A stretch of DNA of 64,000 nt from Candidatus Scalindua sp. (GTDB lineage: Bacteria > Planctomycetota > Brocadiia > Brocadiales > Scalinduaceae), in contig JASMMK010000054.1 in the NCBI GenBank assembly GCA_030748215.1, positions 18,118 through 82,117 of the forward strand. Direction: 5' to 3'. The position numbers and the translations under genes were made by a program. The notes under the pieces were generated by a model. That model was not told the origin of the DNA. It was given only the letters and a program-made list of their open reading frames with translations, and ran no database searches. This document shows, piece by piece, positions 42,937 through 52,238 of this stretch. The stretch's first letter is position 1, and every line of letters starts with the position of its first letter.

Positions 42937-44080
42937 TTTCAGCCGGCTGCTCAAGGTAAGGGAGACGGCCAGGGATGTTAAAAAGCACCACAACAAGAGG
43001 GCTGATGAGGTGCCAAAACATCTCATCAGATATGCGAATGTCAAAGCCCCCATGGTGATATGGAATATCACCAGAAAGTGCAATTTCTCATGTGATATGT
43101 GCCACCTCGGCTCTGCTCTTGAGGCGGATAGTGATGAGTTGACTACGCAGGAAGCCTTAGAGTTTATTGACCATATGGCATCAATTAAGGTTCCTATGAT
43201 CTCTGTCTACGGAGGAGAGCCCTTAACCAGGGATGACTTCTTCACACTTGCAGGCCACGCCCACAATAGTGGACTTAGGATTATTCTTTCCAGTAACGCC
43301 GCCCTTATAACAGAGAAAACCGCCAGGGAAATTGCAGAGTCCGGTATCTCATATGTGGGAATTGATATGGACGGGTTTTCTCAGATAAGTGGACGCATGG
43401 ATGTTATTGCAGGGCTGGAAAAAGCTAAGCCTGCTATGGAGTACCTCAAGAATGCAGGAGTGGGATGTGGTGTGCGGATTACGATAGGAGACTTCAACCT
43501 GTCTCAGATGTCGCCCATTATCAAGGCTATCGAGAATACTGGACTTAAAAGATTTGCGGTTTGTCAGCACATAGACGGCAGTGACTGGAAGGCCGTAAAG
43601 AAAGAGAGACGGAAAATCATTGACTATCTCATTGATTATGCGGTGGAGAACCCCGAGATGGAGGTTGTTACCGAACAATTATATGATGACGGCGTTTACC
43701 TTCTGCAACGTGTTGCAGAGAGTGATCCGGGACTTGCTTCCGAGATGGAGAAGCTGCTTGCAAGACAGGGTGGTTGTCCGGCAGGGGACAGAATTGTCAA
43801 CGTGGACTACCTGGGCAATGTGCACCTATGCCCCTACTGGCAGGATCGGACAATTGGCAATATCAGGGAACAGAAGCTCAGTGATATATGTTTTGACGAG
43901 GAGAACGAGATCCTCGCAAAGATGAAGGATAAAACTCAGTATCTCAAGGGCAAGTGCGGGAGGTGTGTGCATAAACACCTTTGCAGGGGATGTGGGGCCA
44001 GGGCAGAGGAAATGTGCGGCGATCTCTTCGGGGCGGATCCAGCTTGCTATCTGACCGAGGAGGAAGTAGCAGCGGTATGA
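42929..44080 (+). CDS. NirJ-like radical SAM/SPASM protein, copy 3
   Basis: Third paralogue, 383 residues from ATG 42929, which follows GAGGAGG and overlaps the stop of copy 2 as ATGATTAA (the frame is open five codons further). The cluster site is CNFSCDMCHLG, then VYGGEPLTRDDF instead of the usual SGGEP. The C-terminal part has CPAGD, CPYWQD, CGRC and LCRGCGARA, closest to copy 1. Substitution of the serine before GGEP and of the His-Cys-Tyr after the cluster suggests a different substrate. A set of three would fit NirJ plus Ahb-like activities. Confidence 0.85.
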   Translation: MINFSRLLKVRETARDVKKHHNKRADEVPKHLIRYANVKAPMVIWNITRKCNFSCDMCHLGSALEADSDELTTQEALEFIDHMASIKVPMISVYGGEPLTRDDFFTLAGHAHNSGLRIILSSNAALITEKTAREIAESGISYVGIDMDGFSQISGRMDVIAGLEKAKPAMEYLKNAGVGCGVRITIGDFNLSQMSPIIKAIENTGLKRFAVCQHIDGSDWKAVKKERRKIIDYLIDYAVENPEMEVVTEQLYDDGVYLLQRVAESDPGLASEMEKLLARQGGCPAGDRIVNVDYLGNVHLCPYWQDRTIGNIREQKLSDICFDEENEILAKMKDKTQYLKGKCGRCVHKHLCRGCGARAEEMCGDLFGADPACYLTEEEVAAV

Positions 44081-44100
44081 CAGTTTTAGAATATCTACCT

Positions 44101-44580
44101 TTATCCTGAATCTGTAAAGTCTAATTTTGTTTCTGCGTTATTGTTAAAACTGTCATGGCATGCGTCACACGATCTTACCAGGTTGCCAAATTCAAGATTA
44201 GCTTTATCGGTGTTTTGATTATTACTGTACGAAATCAACTTATTTAAAGCGTTGTTAAAATTGCTGCTTAATTCCATAAACTCGTTTGAAACATCATTGT
44301 TCTCAATCATATATAATTCAACACAATTAAAGCCTATGTTCTCTTTGAGCTCTTCTGCCCACATAGCCATTTGAGCCCAGTCACTGTTCTCCACCGTCCT
44401 TGCCAGTCTTCTCATAGCCGTGGACGCTTTCTTCATGGCACCTGCCAGACTGTCATGATCTGATGTAGGTGCCTCTACATCCTCAACCCTTTCTATCTTT
44501 ACCTCCTCAGATTTCTTGCAGGAAGCAGTGACTATGGATATTCCGATGAATATGGCAAAAATTATGAGTGAATATTTCAT
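44101..44580 (-). CDS. Cytochrome c'/c556-like lipoprotein
   Basis: Protein of 159 residues. The signal peptide ends in a lipobox-like TASCKK near residue 20, and the C-terminal heme c site is VRSCDACHDSF. A four-helix arrangement with the CxxCH near the C terminus is the pattern of cytochromes c' and c556. Cytochromes c' bind nitric oxide or protect from it, which would fit a place next to nirS, but the assignment is by fold only. It overlaps the HEAT-repeat gene by four bases (ATGA) and lies tail to tail with the third NirJ-like gene. Confidence 0.8.
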   Translation of the reverse strand: MKYSLIIFAIFIGISIVTASCKKSEEVKIERVEDVEAPTSDHDSLAGAMKKASTAMRRLARTVENSDWAQMAMWAEELKENIGFNCVELYMIENNDVSNEFMELSSNFNNALNKLISYSNNQNTDKANLEFGNLVRSCDACHDSFNNNAETKLDFTDSG

Positions 44581-45449
44581 TTTCCCTCTATTTCTTCTAG
44601 TGCCTCTTCTGCCTTCCTCCAGACACCTCTATCATTATCTTCAAGTGTATCAATTAAGTGTTCAACTGCACGGGCATCCTTGATTTTTCCCAATGCCTCT
44701 GCCGCACACCACTGGACAGTGGTGTTGTCATCCTTCAGTGCATCAATTAATGGTTGAACTGCGCTGGCATCCCCTAGTTCTCCCAGTGCACCTGCTGCAT
44801 CTCGTCGGACGCTGCTTTCATTGTCCTTCAACGCGGCGATCAATGGCTTAACAGCACGTGCATCCTTTATTTTTCCCAGCGCCCTTGTCGCGGCGTCCCG
44901 GGTGCTGGTGTCGACATCATTCAAAGTTGCAATCAAGGGCTCAACAGCGCGTGCATCCTTTATCTTTCCCAGTGCTGCCGCCGCATACTGCCTGACTCTA
45001 CTGTCACTGTCTTTCAATGCAGAAATCAAGGATTCCACTGCTGGTGGCCCTATCTCTCCAAGCGCTCCTGCTGCACTCCACCGAACACTTTTATGATTAT
45101 CATTAAGGGCAATAATCAGGGGCTCTATTGAGCGTGCATCCTTTATCTCTCCCAGCGCCTCTGCTGCGCTTTGCCGGACAGTTCTGTTATTATCACTTAA
45201 TGCAGTGATCAGGGGTGCAACTGCGCGAATCTCTTTTCTCTCGCCCAGCTGCTCTGCCGCCATCTGCCGGACACTTCTGTCTTTATCCTTAAGCCATTGG
45301 ATTAACGTGGCCACTTTGTCAGTTGTGCCTTCATCTGTTCTGTCTTTGTTGGTTTTGCCGCATCCGACAAACGATAGACTAGAAACGATGAGTAGTGTAA
45401 CTATTGATGTCTTAACAAGGTTCAATACAGTGAGTTTACTATATAGCAT
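44577..45449 (-). CDS. HEAT-repeat (PBS-lyase type) lipoprotein
   Basis: Protein of 290 residues with a signal peptide and lipobox SFVGC, then about seven HEAT-type repeats of 31 residues of the form DNxxxVRxxAAEALGxIKDARAVxPLIxAL. Such repeats act as protein-binding solenoids. It is immediately upstream of the cytochrome c'-like lipoprotein in one operon and may hold it or another partner at the membrane. The DNA of the repeats is itself repetitive (GCATCCTTTATCTTTCCCAG variants). A chromophore-lyase role is not implied, since anammox bacteria lack phycobilisomes. Confidence 0.85.
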   Translation of the reverse strand: MLYSKLTVLNLVKTSIVTLLIVSSLSFVGCGKTNKDRTDEGTTDKVATLIQWLKDKDRSVRQMAAEQLGERKEIRAVAPLITALSDNNRTVRQSAAEALGEIKDARSIEPLIIALNDNHKSVRWSAAGALGEIGPPAVESLISALKDSDSRVRQYAAAALGKIKDARAVEPLIATLNDVDTSTRDAATRALGKIKDARAVKPLIAALKDNESSVRRDAAGALGELGDASAVQPLIDALKDDNTTVQWCAAEALGKIKDARAVEHLIDTLEDNDRGVWRKAEEALEEIEGK

Positions 45450-45582
45450 AATATCCTGGCATAAATAGATTTGCGAATTACGGTTTAGGCAAGTGAGCTA
45501 AGATTAACAGCGAATATCGAAGATTGGAGTACTTGTCACGTCGGCTGTGTCGAATCGTATATTGATATTCTTCATGAGGGAA

Positions 45583-45999
45583 TTATTCAACTGTAATAGT
45601 CCCTATCATCCCCACATCAACATGAGAATCACAGTAATAAGGAAATGTGCCGGTAGAGTGAAAAGTGTAGGTAAAGCTCCCCGAAGCCATTTTACCTGTT
45701 TTCCAGAAGCCATCAGGTACACCCTCTCTTCCGTCTTCCGTTTCAATTACTGGTCCACTTGCTACTTCGTGAGGTTTGCTGCCGGTCACGACCCATTTCA
45801 CACTATCACCTTGCTTAATCGTTAAGGAAGATGGAACAAACTCATAATCACCCGTCATCTCAACAATATGTGTTGTTGGCTCGGTGGCTGAGGCACTCTC
45901 TATGTCACTATTCGTTTGATCTGCAATACTACACCCATAAAAAGAGAATATTATTAGTAAAACAGCAGTATTTAGCACAATCACGGCACTTTTCATCAT
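45583..45999 (-). CDS. Cupredoxin (plastocyanin-like) lipoprotein
   Basis: Blue-copper electron carrier of 138 residues. A signal peptide with lipobox FYGC is followed by a short linker and the cupredoxin fold. The type 1 copper ligands are seen: His in GSKPHEV, Cys in FPYYCDSH, His in the same segment and Met in VGMIG. FVPSSLTIKQGDSVKWV is the first half. It could shuttle electrons from the Rieske/b complex or to NirS, whose natural donors include cupredoxins; the position between both clusters supports this. It is divergent from the Rieske operon. Confidence 0.9.
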   Translation of the reverse strand: MMKSAVIVLNTAVLLIIFSFYGCSIADQTNSDIESASATEPTTHIVEMTGDYEFVPSSLTIKQGDSVKWVVTGSKPHEVASGPVIETEDGREGVPDGFWKTGKMASGSFTYTFHSTGTFPYYCDSHVDVGMIGTITVE

Positions 46000-46738
46000 A
46001 TGCTCCTCTTTAATTTTAGTGTCAACATATAGGGATCATTACTGTGGAATTGTTGAAAAGCTTACAAAAAATTCTACAGCTTCACTGTTTTGATTACAAG
46101 TGTATTTTAGCTGCATTTAGCCTACGCTTCATCTCTTCAGAGCCAGCAAAACAAGTACTATCAGGTGCTGACATAATGTCCTCAATTTTGTTGAATTGTA
46201 ATGTGTATTGACAGCCTGTCACAATATCAGAAAGAGAATGCAGTTTTAAAAATTGTATGTTCAAGATGTGTTTGTATATGTGTATTAATAGTCAGCACTT
46301 ACGCTGCTGTGACTCTTTTGCGTTACTTCTGTTTTTTGTGGTATATTTTTTGCGATAAGTCTTAAACCTTCCTTAAATAAAGGGATATACTCAAAATAGA
46401 TTGTAAAGTTATAAAGTACAGCATTTGACAGGTTGTATTAGTTCTAAGATGTTATATACACAGTATTAACGAAGATGTATTCCGTGTTTTTGTGGTAGAT
46501 TACGGTAGCTTGAATGTGGATGGATGGTAAAGCCCATTGAGACTCTTTGTTCCGCTTCTCTGTGTTTGTTTAGGATAATCTTTGGGATAGCCCTGTTTCA
46601 ATCCAGGTGAAGAGTCTCGCCTTATAACCCACTAATCAGGCATAATAATATTATATTTACTGTCTTCTCAGGTTGCAGTTTCTCTTGGTAGCAAAATTCT
46701 TCAATTTTATATCCATAGTTTCTTGTTAAGTATTAAAT
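46000..46738. other. Intergenic region upstream of the Rieske/b operon
   Basis: Apart from the two-dyad element at 46170-46222, this 739-bp region has no convincing gene. It contains T-rich stretches near 46320-46360. Its length up to the Rieske start mirrors the long leader upstream of nirS. Confidence 0.5.
46170..46222. promoter_or_regulatory. Two-dyad regulatory element upstream of the Rieske/b operon
   Basis: GACAT-A-ATGTC (46170-46180) and TTGACA-GCC-TGTCAC (46208-46222) are separated by 27 bp, exactly as at 38179-38231 before nirS. Over the 55 aligned bases about four fifths are identical without gaps. The last base pair of the second dyad is lost here. No good -10 box follows at the usual distance, so the element is more likely an operator than a shared core promoter. 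Confidence 0.65.
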
Positions 46739-47299
46739 ATGACAGATAAGATTGACGTAAAATACTTAAAGACTATAAGGGAAAAATCTACAGCGGAAAT
46801 AAGTGGATCGTACGAACCTGGCACTCTGCTTGGCCACCCAAAGACGATTACGCGAAGATGTCTTTTCTGGGGAGCATGGCTGTCATTCTGGGGGCTTGTT
46901 TCTATGTGGAGTTTTTCAGTAGTTCGATACTTGATTCCCAGGGTATCGTATGAACCTTCAAATATTTTTAAAGCAGGGAAACCGGAAGATTATGCTTTGG
47001 GTTCTGTGACACTCATAGAAACTCGCAAGGTATGGATAATCAGAGAGGAAAGAGGCATATATGCACTTATAGCGGTATGTACGCACTTATCATGTCAGCC
47101 TCGATGGCTTGAGAAAGAGCAGATATTCAAATGCCCGTGTCATGGTGGGCAGTTTTACAAAAATGGAGTTAACTTTGCCGGTCCTCCACCAAAGCCTCTG
47201 GTGCGTGCGTTTGTTGAGGTAAGTGATGATGGTCGTTTGCTTGTAGACAAGGACAGGGTTGTAGATATTGATTACATACTGCCTGTCGAAACAGGGTAA
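46739..47299 (+). CDS. Rieske [2Fe-2S] protein of a cytochrome bc complex
   Basis: Iron-sulfur subunit of 186 residues. A membrane anchor (about 34-60, LFWGAWLSFWGLVSMW) precedes the Rieske fold with ligands in CTHLSC and CPCHGG. The motifs GQFYKNGVNFAGPPPKPL complete the cluster-binding loop. The protein takes electrons from quinol and hands them to a cytochrome. It heads an operon of cytochrome b, subunit IV, hexaheme c and octaheme proteins, as in anammox Rieske/b complexes. The ribosome-binding site before ATG 46739 is weak. Confidence 0.94.
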   Translation: MTDKIDVKYLKTIREKSTAEISGSYEPGTLLGHPKTITRRCLFWGAWLSFWGLVSMWSFSVVRYLIPRVSYEPSNIFKAGKPEDYALGSVTLIETRKVWIIREERGIYALIAVCTHLSCQPRWLEKEQIFKCPCHGGQFYKNGVNFAGPPPKPLVRAFVEVSDDGRLLVDKDRVVDIDYILPVETG

Positions 47300-47398
47300 T
47301 AGGTTTTGAGCATGTTTGGGTTTCGCAAAAAGTAATTTTGGATTACAACTTGTCTGGTAATAGCCGTAATGTCACTTTGATAAGGAGTTGATTCGATT

Positions 47399-48196
47399 AT
47401 GGAAGAAAAAAAGAAAAAAGATGGAGAAGGAAAAAATATAAAAGAATTAGCAAAGGGTACGCAGGTATGGAAGGCGATATTTGGAGACCTTTTGTTTGGT
47501 GAATTCAAACCTTTTTCTCCAATAAACAGCTTAATGCGTGGAATTGCCAAGATCATGCAATTGCACCCGTACAATATGAGTGTGGGCGGTAAGAGGATAA
47601 TAATGTACACATTTTGCCTGGGAGGCTTAAGTGTTTTTTTCTTCGCATTGCTTTCATGCACGGGAGCGTTCCTGATGATTTATTATAACCCTGATGTCAA
47701 CAAGGCTTATGCAAATGTTGAGGACTTTCGATACATTGTGCCATTTGGTATTTTAATAAGGAACATGCATAGGTGGACTGCGCACTTAATGGTAATGTTT
47801 GTATCTCTTCACATGTTACGTGTGTTTTTAACAGGAGCATACAAGCCTCCAAGGGAGTTAAACTGGATTGTAGGGGTAATTCTGCTGGTATTGACTATGC
47901 TTTCAAGTTTTACAGGGTATCTGCTTCCATGGGACCAGCTTGCTTACTGGGGAGTTACTATAGGGTGCAGCATGGGAGAGAATGCTCCGTTATTAGGGGC
48001 AAAGGGGCCGTTTGCATTGCTAGAGTCAGGAAAGGATGTGAACTCTATATTGGTGGGTGGTGCTGCAGTCGGGCAGCCCACTTTATTAAGATTTTATCTT
48101 TTGCATGCGATAGCGCTTCCCCTCGGGATTACCGGTTTAATGGGTTTTCATTTTTGGCGAATTCGTAGGGCAGGAGGGGTTTCAGGTCCGCTTTAA
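47399..48196 (+). CDS. Cytochrome b6-type subunit of the Rieske/b complex
   Basis: Membrane protein of 265 residues, b6-like length, with four transmembrane helices. The bis-histidine heme b ligands are RWTAHLMVMFVSLHMLRV (spacing 13 between histidines) and FYLLHAIALPLGITGLMGFH (spacing 14). SSFTGYLLPWDQLAYWG is the quinone-site region. On the CLGG landmark, the position of the b6 Cys that binds heme c-n appears to be Phe here, so that extra heme is probably absent. An AAGGAG site precedes ATG 47399. The N-terminal 30 residues are Lys-rich. Confidence 0.93.
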   Translation: MEEKKKKDGEGKNIKELAKGTQVWKAIFGDLLFGEFKPFSPINSLMRGIAKIMQLHPYNMSVGGKRIIMYTFCLGGLSVFFFALLSCTGAFLMIYYNPDVNKAYANVEDFRYIVPFGILIRNMHRWTAHLMVMFVSLHMLRVFLTGAYKPPRELNWIVGVILLVLTMLSSFTGYLLPWDQLAYWGVTIGCSMGENAPLLGAKGPFALLESGKDVNSILVGGAAVGQPTLLRFYLLHAIALPLGITGLMGFHFWRIRRAGGVSGPL

Positions 48197-48248
48197 TTCT
48201 AAGTGTAGAGACGGTGCGTAACCTAAATTATTTCAGGAAAAACAAGAT

Positions 48249-49088
48249 ATGGTTGAAGAACAAGACGAGTCAAAAGAGAAGGATGAAGTAATAGTCCGTA
48301 TGTCAAGGAGGGAGTGGGAATACGTCAAGGATGTTCACATAACTTCTAATTATAAAGAAGGATTCGAAACGTTAACTCCGAAAGAGCAGGACTACACAGT
48401 CAAACACCTCCGTGACTCTGTTGGGATAGAGTTTATTGCAGGACTGTTATTCACCTTTATAATTATGGTTTGGTCTCTTTATATGGATGCTCCGCTGAAG
48501 GAGTTGGCAAATCCATCTGATACTCCGCTTGATGAGAGGGCACCGTGGTATTTTATCGGACTCCAGGAGCTGCTCATATATTTTGATCCATGGCTGGCAG
48601 GGGTTGTAATCCCTTCTATATTGCTCGTAGGCCTAATAGTCCTGCCTTTTATCGATCCAAATAAAGAGTCCGGTGTTGGCAGGTACTCCTTTAGGGTAAG
48701 GCCGATTGCGGTGTCAGCATTTTGCTTTGGTTATGCAATGTGGTATATCCTGATAGTTATTGGACAGTTTTTCAGGGGTCCGGGCAGGGTGTTCTACTGG
48801 CCATGGGAAGATAAAACAGTTGTAAAGGTTGTGCCGCCGGCCGAGATGGTGAATTTTCATATTGCCGGCGGGTTTGCTTTCTTCATTCTGTTTTTTGGGG
48901 CCTGCGTAGTTGTTCCAAAGCTGATTTTTAAAAATCTTTATAAATCCTTAGGTACTGTAAGATATTATATTTTTGTATGTTTAATGGCAATAATGTTGTT
49001 AATTCCTATTAAGATTTTCTTAAGATATGTATTTGATGTTAAATATATTCTATCTCTTCAAATATTTAATACAGCTCTAAACTTTTAA
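48249..49088 (+). CDS. Cytochrome b subunit IV-type protein
   Basis: Protein of 279 residues that corresponds to the C-terminal half of cytochrome b. About six hydrophobic helices are visible, more than the three of plant-type subunit IV. The Qo-site motif that is PEWY in most complexes reads APWYFIGLQELL, so the catalytic glutamate is missing. An acidic N-terminal tail (VEEQDESKEKDEVIV) precedes the membrane part. It is 52 bp after the b6-type gene and three bases before the hexaheme gene. Split cytochrome b with a modified Qo motif is also seen in other menaquinone users. Confidence 0.88.
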   Translation: MVEEQDESKEKDEVIVRMSRREWEYVKDVHITSNYKEGFETLTPKEQDYTVKHLRDSVGIEFIAGLLFTFIIMVWSLYMDAPLKELANPSDTPLDERAPWYFIGLQELLIYFDPWLAGVVIPSILLVGLIVLPFIDPNKESGVGRYSFRVRPIAVSAFCFGYAMWYILIVIGQFFRGPGRVFYWPWEDKTVVKVVPPAEMVNFHIAGGFAFFILFFGACVVVPKLIFKNLYKSLGTVRYYIFVCLMAIMLLIPIKIFLRYVFDVKYILSLQIFNTALNF

Positions 49089-49091
49089 ATA

Positions 49092-50102
49092 ATGGAACAT
49101 TACGTCAAATTAATATGGCTACTCGTAATATCTATCTTGATGTTGGGTGTTTCGGTGGTGTGGTTTTATAAAGAGTATAATCCTGAGTGGAAACAACACC
49201 AAAAGGCTGTTATCAAGAAAAAGGTTGCTAAGGAGGAAGAAGACTACGAATTTTGGTCAAACCCGGAATGGGGCGATCCGAAAAAGGCAAAGGAGTTGGA
49301 GGATAAGATTAAGGGCTTGAAGGGCACAAAGTTTAAGATAAAGCAGATATTGCTCAAAGGTGAGGGGCTTTGGAGTAATCAGGAGAATGGGCATCGGGTA
49401 GAAAGATGTATGACATGCCATATTGATGAAGATGAATTACATGAATTACATCCGGAAGGCCTTCCGATTGCTTATGATGTTTATGGGTGCACTGTATGTC
49501 ATGGCGGTAATGGCAGAGCCCTTGAATCTGAGCGTGCGCATGAAGGGTCTCATGCAGACAGGAAGGCGATGGAGGGCCCACGTACCGCATCTGCTGCTGA
49601 ATTTATAAAAATGTGGAAGCGGCTTCATGAATTGAATCCTGAAAGTGAAGACAGTCTCAGGGTGGAGAGCTTCTATGGCCCGACAGGTGAGTATCAAATT
49701 TATGTTGGTAGGAGAAAATGTATAAAGTGCCACAAGAAAATGCATCCGGAACATGTCGAAAGGTGGAGCAGGACAAAGTTTAATACATTCGAGAGAATAC
49801 AAAAAGAGCCTGACTATAGAAGCGGTAATTTAGATTATAAAAAGCAATGTTATAAATGTCATACCACAGGCTACAGGGAGGACAAAAAGACTTACTCTGA
49901 GCCGGGTGTTGGTTGCGAAGGGTGTCACGGTCCTGGTGAGGTGTACAGCCACCTTATGGCAGGTGAGCACAAAGGTGATGTAGAAGAGGGTCAAAAACTG
50001 GCCAAAATCTCTTTTGACTTTAAAATCTGTGGTAATTGCCATATTCCAAAAAGACATGAAATGCGTAAGGAATATTTTAAAGGTGTTGCACGCGTAAAAT
50101 AA
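49092..50102 (+). CDS. Membrane-anchored hexaheme c-type cytochrome
   Basis: Protein of 336 residues with one N-terminal membrane helix (about residues 5-27) and six CxxCH heme c sites: CMTCH, CTVCH, CIKCH, CYKCH, CEGCH and CGNCH. A charged linker (about 30-90) separates anchor and hemes. The pattern resembles cytochrome c554-like and Rieske/b-associated multiheme subunits. It would take electrons from the Rieske protein and hand them to the octaheme partner. It begins three bases after subunit IV, so it is an integral part of the operon. Confidence 0.92.
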   Translation: MEHYVKLIWLLVISILMLGVSVVWFYKEYNPEWKQHQKAVIKKKVAKEEEDYEFWSNPEWGDPKKAKELEDKIKGLKGTKFKIKQILLKGEGLWSNQENGHRVERCMTCHIDEDELHELHPEGLPIAYDVYGCTVCHGGNGRALESERAHEGSHADRKAMEGPRTASAAEFIKMWKRLHELNPESEDSLRVESFYGPTGEYQIYVGRRKCIKCHKKMHPEHVERWSRTKFNTFERIQKEPDYRSGNLDYKKQCYKCHTTGYREDKKTYSEPGVGCEGCHGPGEVYSHLMAGEHKGDVEEGQKLAKISFDFKICGNCHIPKRHEMRKEYFKGVARVK

Positions 50103-50289
50103 CTATACATATGGGCAGAGAAGGGCGTTGTGTGTGTAAGCTCATATATCAAGAAAACATTTCTTTATGCGGTATATTGCAGTTGACATATATATCTTCT
50201 GTTGTACTATAAGGTTATGATTTGTAGACAATGTGTTCATTTACTCGGACTTTGTGTATTTATAACTTCAGAGTGAGAGGGGTGGCTAT

Positions 50290-51927
50290 ATGAAGCATTT
50301 GAGAATTGGCGTCATATTATTAATTTGCGTGGCTTTTCTGGTATTTAGCGACGGCAAAATCTTTGCGCAGGGATCTGTTAATCCATCTCCGGAAAGATTG
50401 GTTTTCCCAACTGAGAAAGGGCAAAAAGGTTTTGAGGAGTGGGTTGGTCTGGAGAAGGGTAGTGGCCCCTGGGCTGACTACTATAAACCAACACCGCTTC
50501 ATATGTACTGGAGTCCAAAGAATCATTATATAAGGCCGGATCTAAGTGCTTTTAAAGACCTTTTTGATGAATATGCTTCAGGGGATTGTATGGGCTGCCA
50601 TGAGGAAGTTACACCAGGAATCGTTCGATCATGGAAGTCGTCGACTCACGCAAATCCCAGGAAGAATCCAATGTTTGCTGAGAAAACTCGGGCGATTGAA
50701 GAGGCATCTGGCATAAAGATAGAGCAGATAACATGTAATTTCTGTCATGGTGAAAGTCATGAGGAACTGTTTTTGCCTGTAGCTGATGACGTATGCAAAA
50801 AGTGTCACAGGCAGCAGGTAGAGGAGTTTGCCTCAGAAATTGAAGATGGAAGACCAAGCCACAGGGCATCGTGGATTTCGAATGTTGTTGTACCGTGGTA
50901 CATTGAAGGCTTCAGGAGGGGAGAGGGTTATTCATTCATAGGATGTGATCAGTGTCATCCTGCAATGGAGAGATGCGACCCATGCCATACGCGACATAAG
51001 TTTAGTGCTGAAGAGGCAAGGAAGCCTGAGGCATGTTATTCGTGCCACATGGGCGCAGACCATCCCGATGCTGAAACCTACAAAGAATCAAAAATGGGTG
51101 TTATTTATGCTATGGAAGGTGACACGTGGGCATTTGACAAAGGATTGAATGATCTGGCTCTTGGTGGGCCTGAAATGCGTGCTCCTACATGCCAGATCTG
51201 TCATATGTACAACAACACATCAGGAAAGTGGGGACATAATGTAACATCCAAAGGTCGCTGGCGCATGGGTACCTTCCCGCCTGTTCAGGTAGAGTACAAG
51301 TCCAGTATGAAGGATTACCCTTATGGGATCACTATTCCTCCATTGGACAAGAAATTGGATATTTATGATGGTGCAAACAAGAGGAAGCTTGAAAGATGGC
51401 TGGAGGTTTGCAGCAACTGTCATAGCGGGCGGTTTTCAAGATTGTGGTTTGAGGCCCTTGATGAATACATGTTTGCTGCATATCGGAAGCGTGATGAAGC
51501 TCAGTTGCTCGTGGAAGAGTGCTTTGAGAAGGGTTGGATTGATGTAAATGCCAGGGCTCCATATCCGATGGGTGATGTACTTGCCGACAAGCTGGGAGTT
51601 AAACTGCTTGGTGAAGGAGTCTTTAAGGCGCTTAAGATGTCTAAGGGCAAGATTCCAGTGGTAGGTCCTATCCTGGGTGTTTATGCTAATTTCAGGCATG
51701 ATGATGGTAACCCTAGTCAAATTGAAACTGAATATGGCAACATGTGGTTCTGGTATGCGCTCAAAGGTTACAAAGGTGTGGCGCATGGCCAGCAGGACTA
51801 CGCCTGGTGGTGGGGTTGGGCACCAATGGTAAATCAACTGTCACGCATCAAATCGCAGCATGATATGTTGGAAAGAGTCTACAATATTGAAACAAAGCTT
51901 GGAATAGGTCTCGGAGGTAGCAAGTAG
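50290..51927 (+). CDS. Octaheme hydroxylamine-oxidoreductase-like protein
   Basis: Exported protein of 545 residues (signal peptide about 1-27) with eight CxxCH sites: CMGCH, CNFCH, CKKCH, CDQCH, CDPCH, CYSCH, CQICH and CSNCH. Length and spacing fit the HAO family. The C-terminal part has WFWYALKGYKGVAHG and WWWGWAPMVNQ, the region where the HAO tyrosine that cross-links to the active heme sits; an alignment is needed to say whether that tyrosine is kept. Kuenenia carries an HAO-like protein in the matching operon. Association with the Rieske/b complex suggests a role as electron outlet or nitrogen-oxide reductase. Confidence 0.92.
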   Translation: MKHLRIGVILLICVAFLVFSDGKIFAQGSVNPSPERLVFPTEKGQKGFEEWVGLEKGSGPWADYYKPTPLHMYWSPKNHYIRPDLSAFKDLFDEYASGDCMGCHEEVTPGIVRSWKSSTHANPRKNPMFAEKTRAIEEASGIKIEQITCNFCHGESHEELFLPVADDVCKKCHRQQVEEFASEIEDGRPSHRASWISNVVVPWYIEGFRRGEGYSFIGCDQCHPAMERCDPCHTRHKFSAEEARKPEACYSCHMGADHPDAETYKESKMGVIYAMEGDTWAFDKGLNDLALGGPEMRAPTCQICHMYNNTSGKWGHNVTSKGRWRMGTFPPVQVEYKSSMKDYPYGITIPPLDKKLDIYDGANKRKLERWLEVCSNCHSGRFSRLWFEALDEYMFAAYRKRDEAQLLVEECFEKGWIDVNARAPYPMGDVLADKLGVKLLGEGVFKALKMSKGKIPVVGPILGVYANFRHDDGNPSQIETEYGNMWFWYALKGYKGVAHGQQDYAWWWGWAPMVNQLSRIKSQHDMLERVYNIETKLGIGLGGSK

Positions 51928-52238
51928 CTGTAGACTGTGCAGGGTGTATCAAAATGAATGTAACTGATATTTGAATATACATAAGCATGGAAATTAATTT
52001 CCATAATTTTTAGAATAGATTTCCGTGGATTTGGGGATCAGTAGAGATTTACGTTTAACCCGCTTAGTGCCGACTGAACGGCATGTAATTTGCTAAATGA
52101 CGTAAAATATGGCTTTTTATTGGCTTTTTCAAAAAAAGCTTGCAATTAACACCACTATATGTATTAATATACAGCCGTTATGTAGTTTGCAAGAGAGTAG
52201 GAAATGCTTTTTTAATTTTTTTTGGGGGGGAATTTAGT

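Noticed and set aside
44577..45449. Phycocyanobilin lyase
   Set aside because: The repeats are generic HEAT type and the protein is a lipoprotein; no bilin pathway is expected here.
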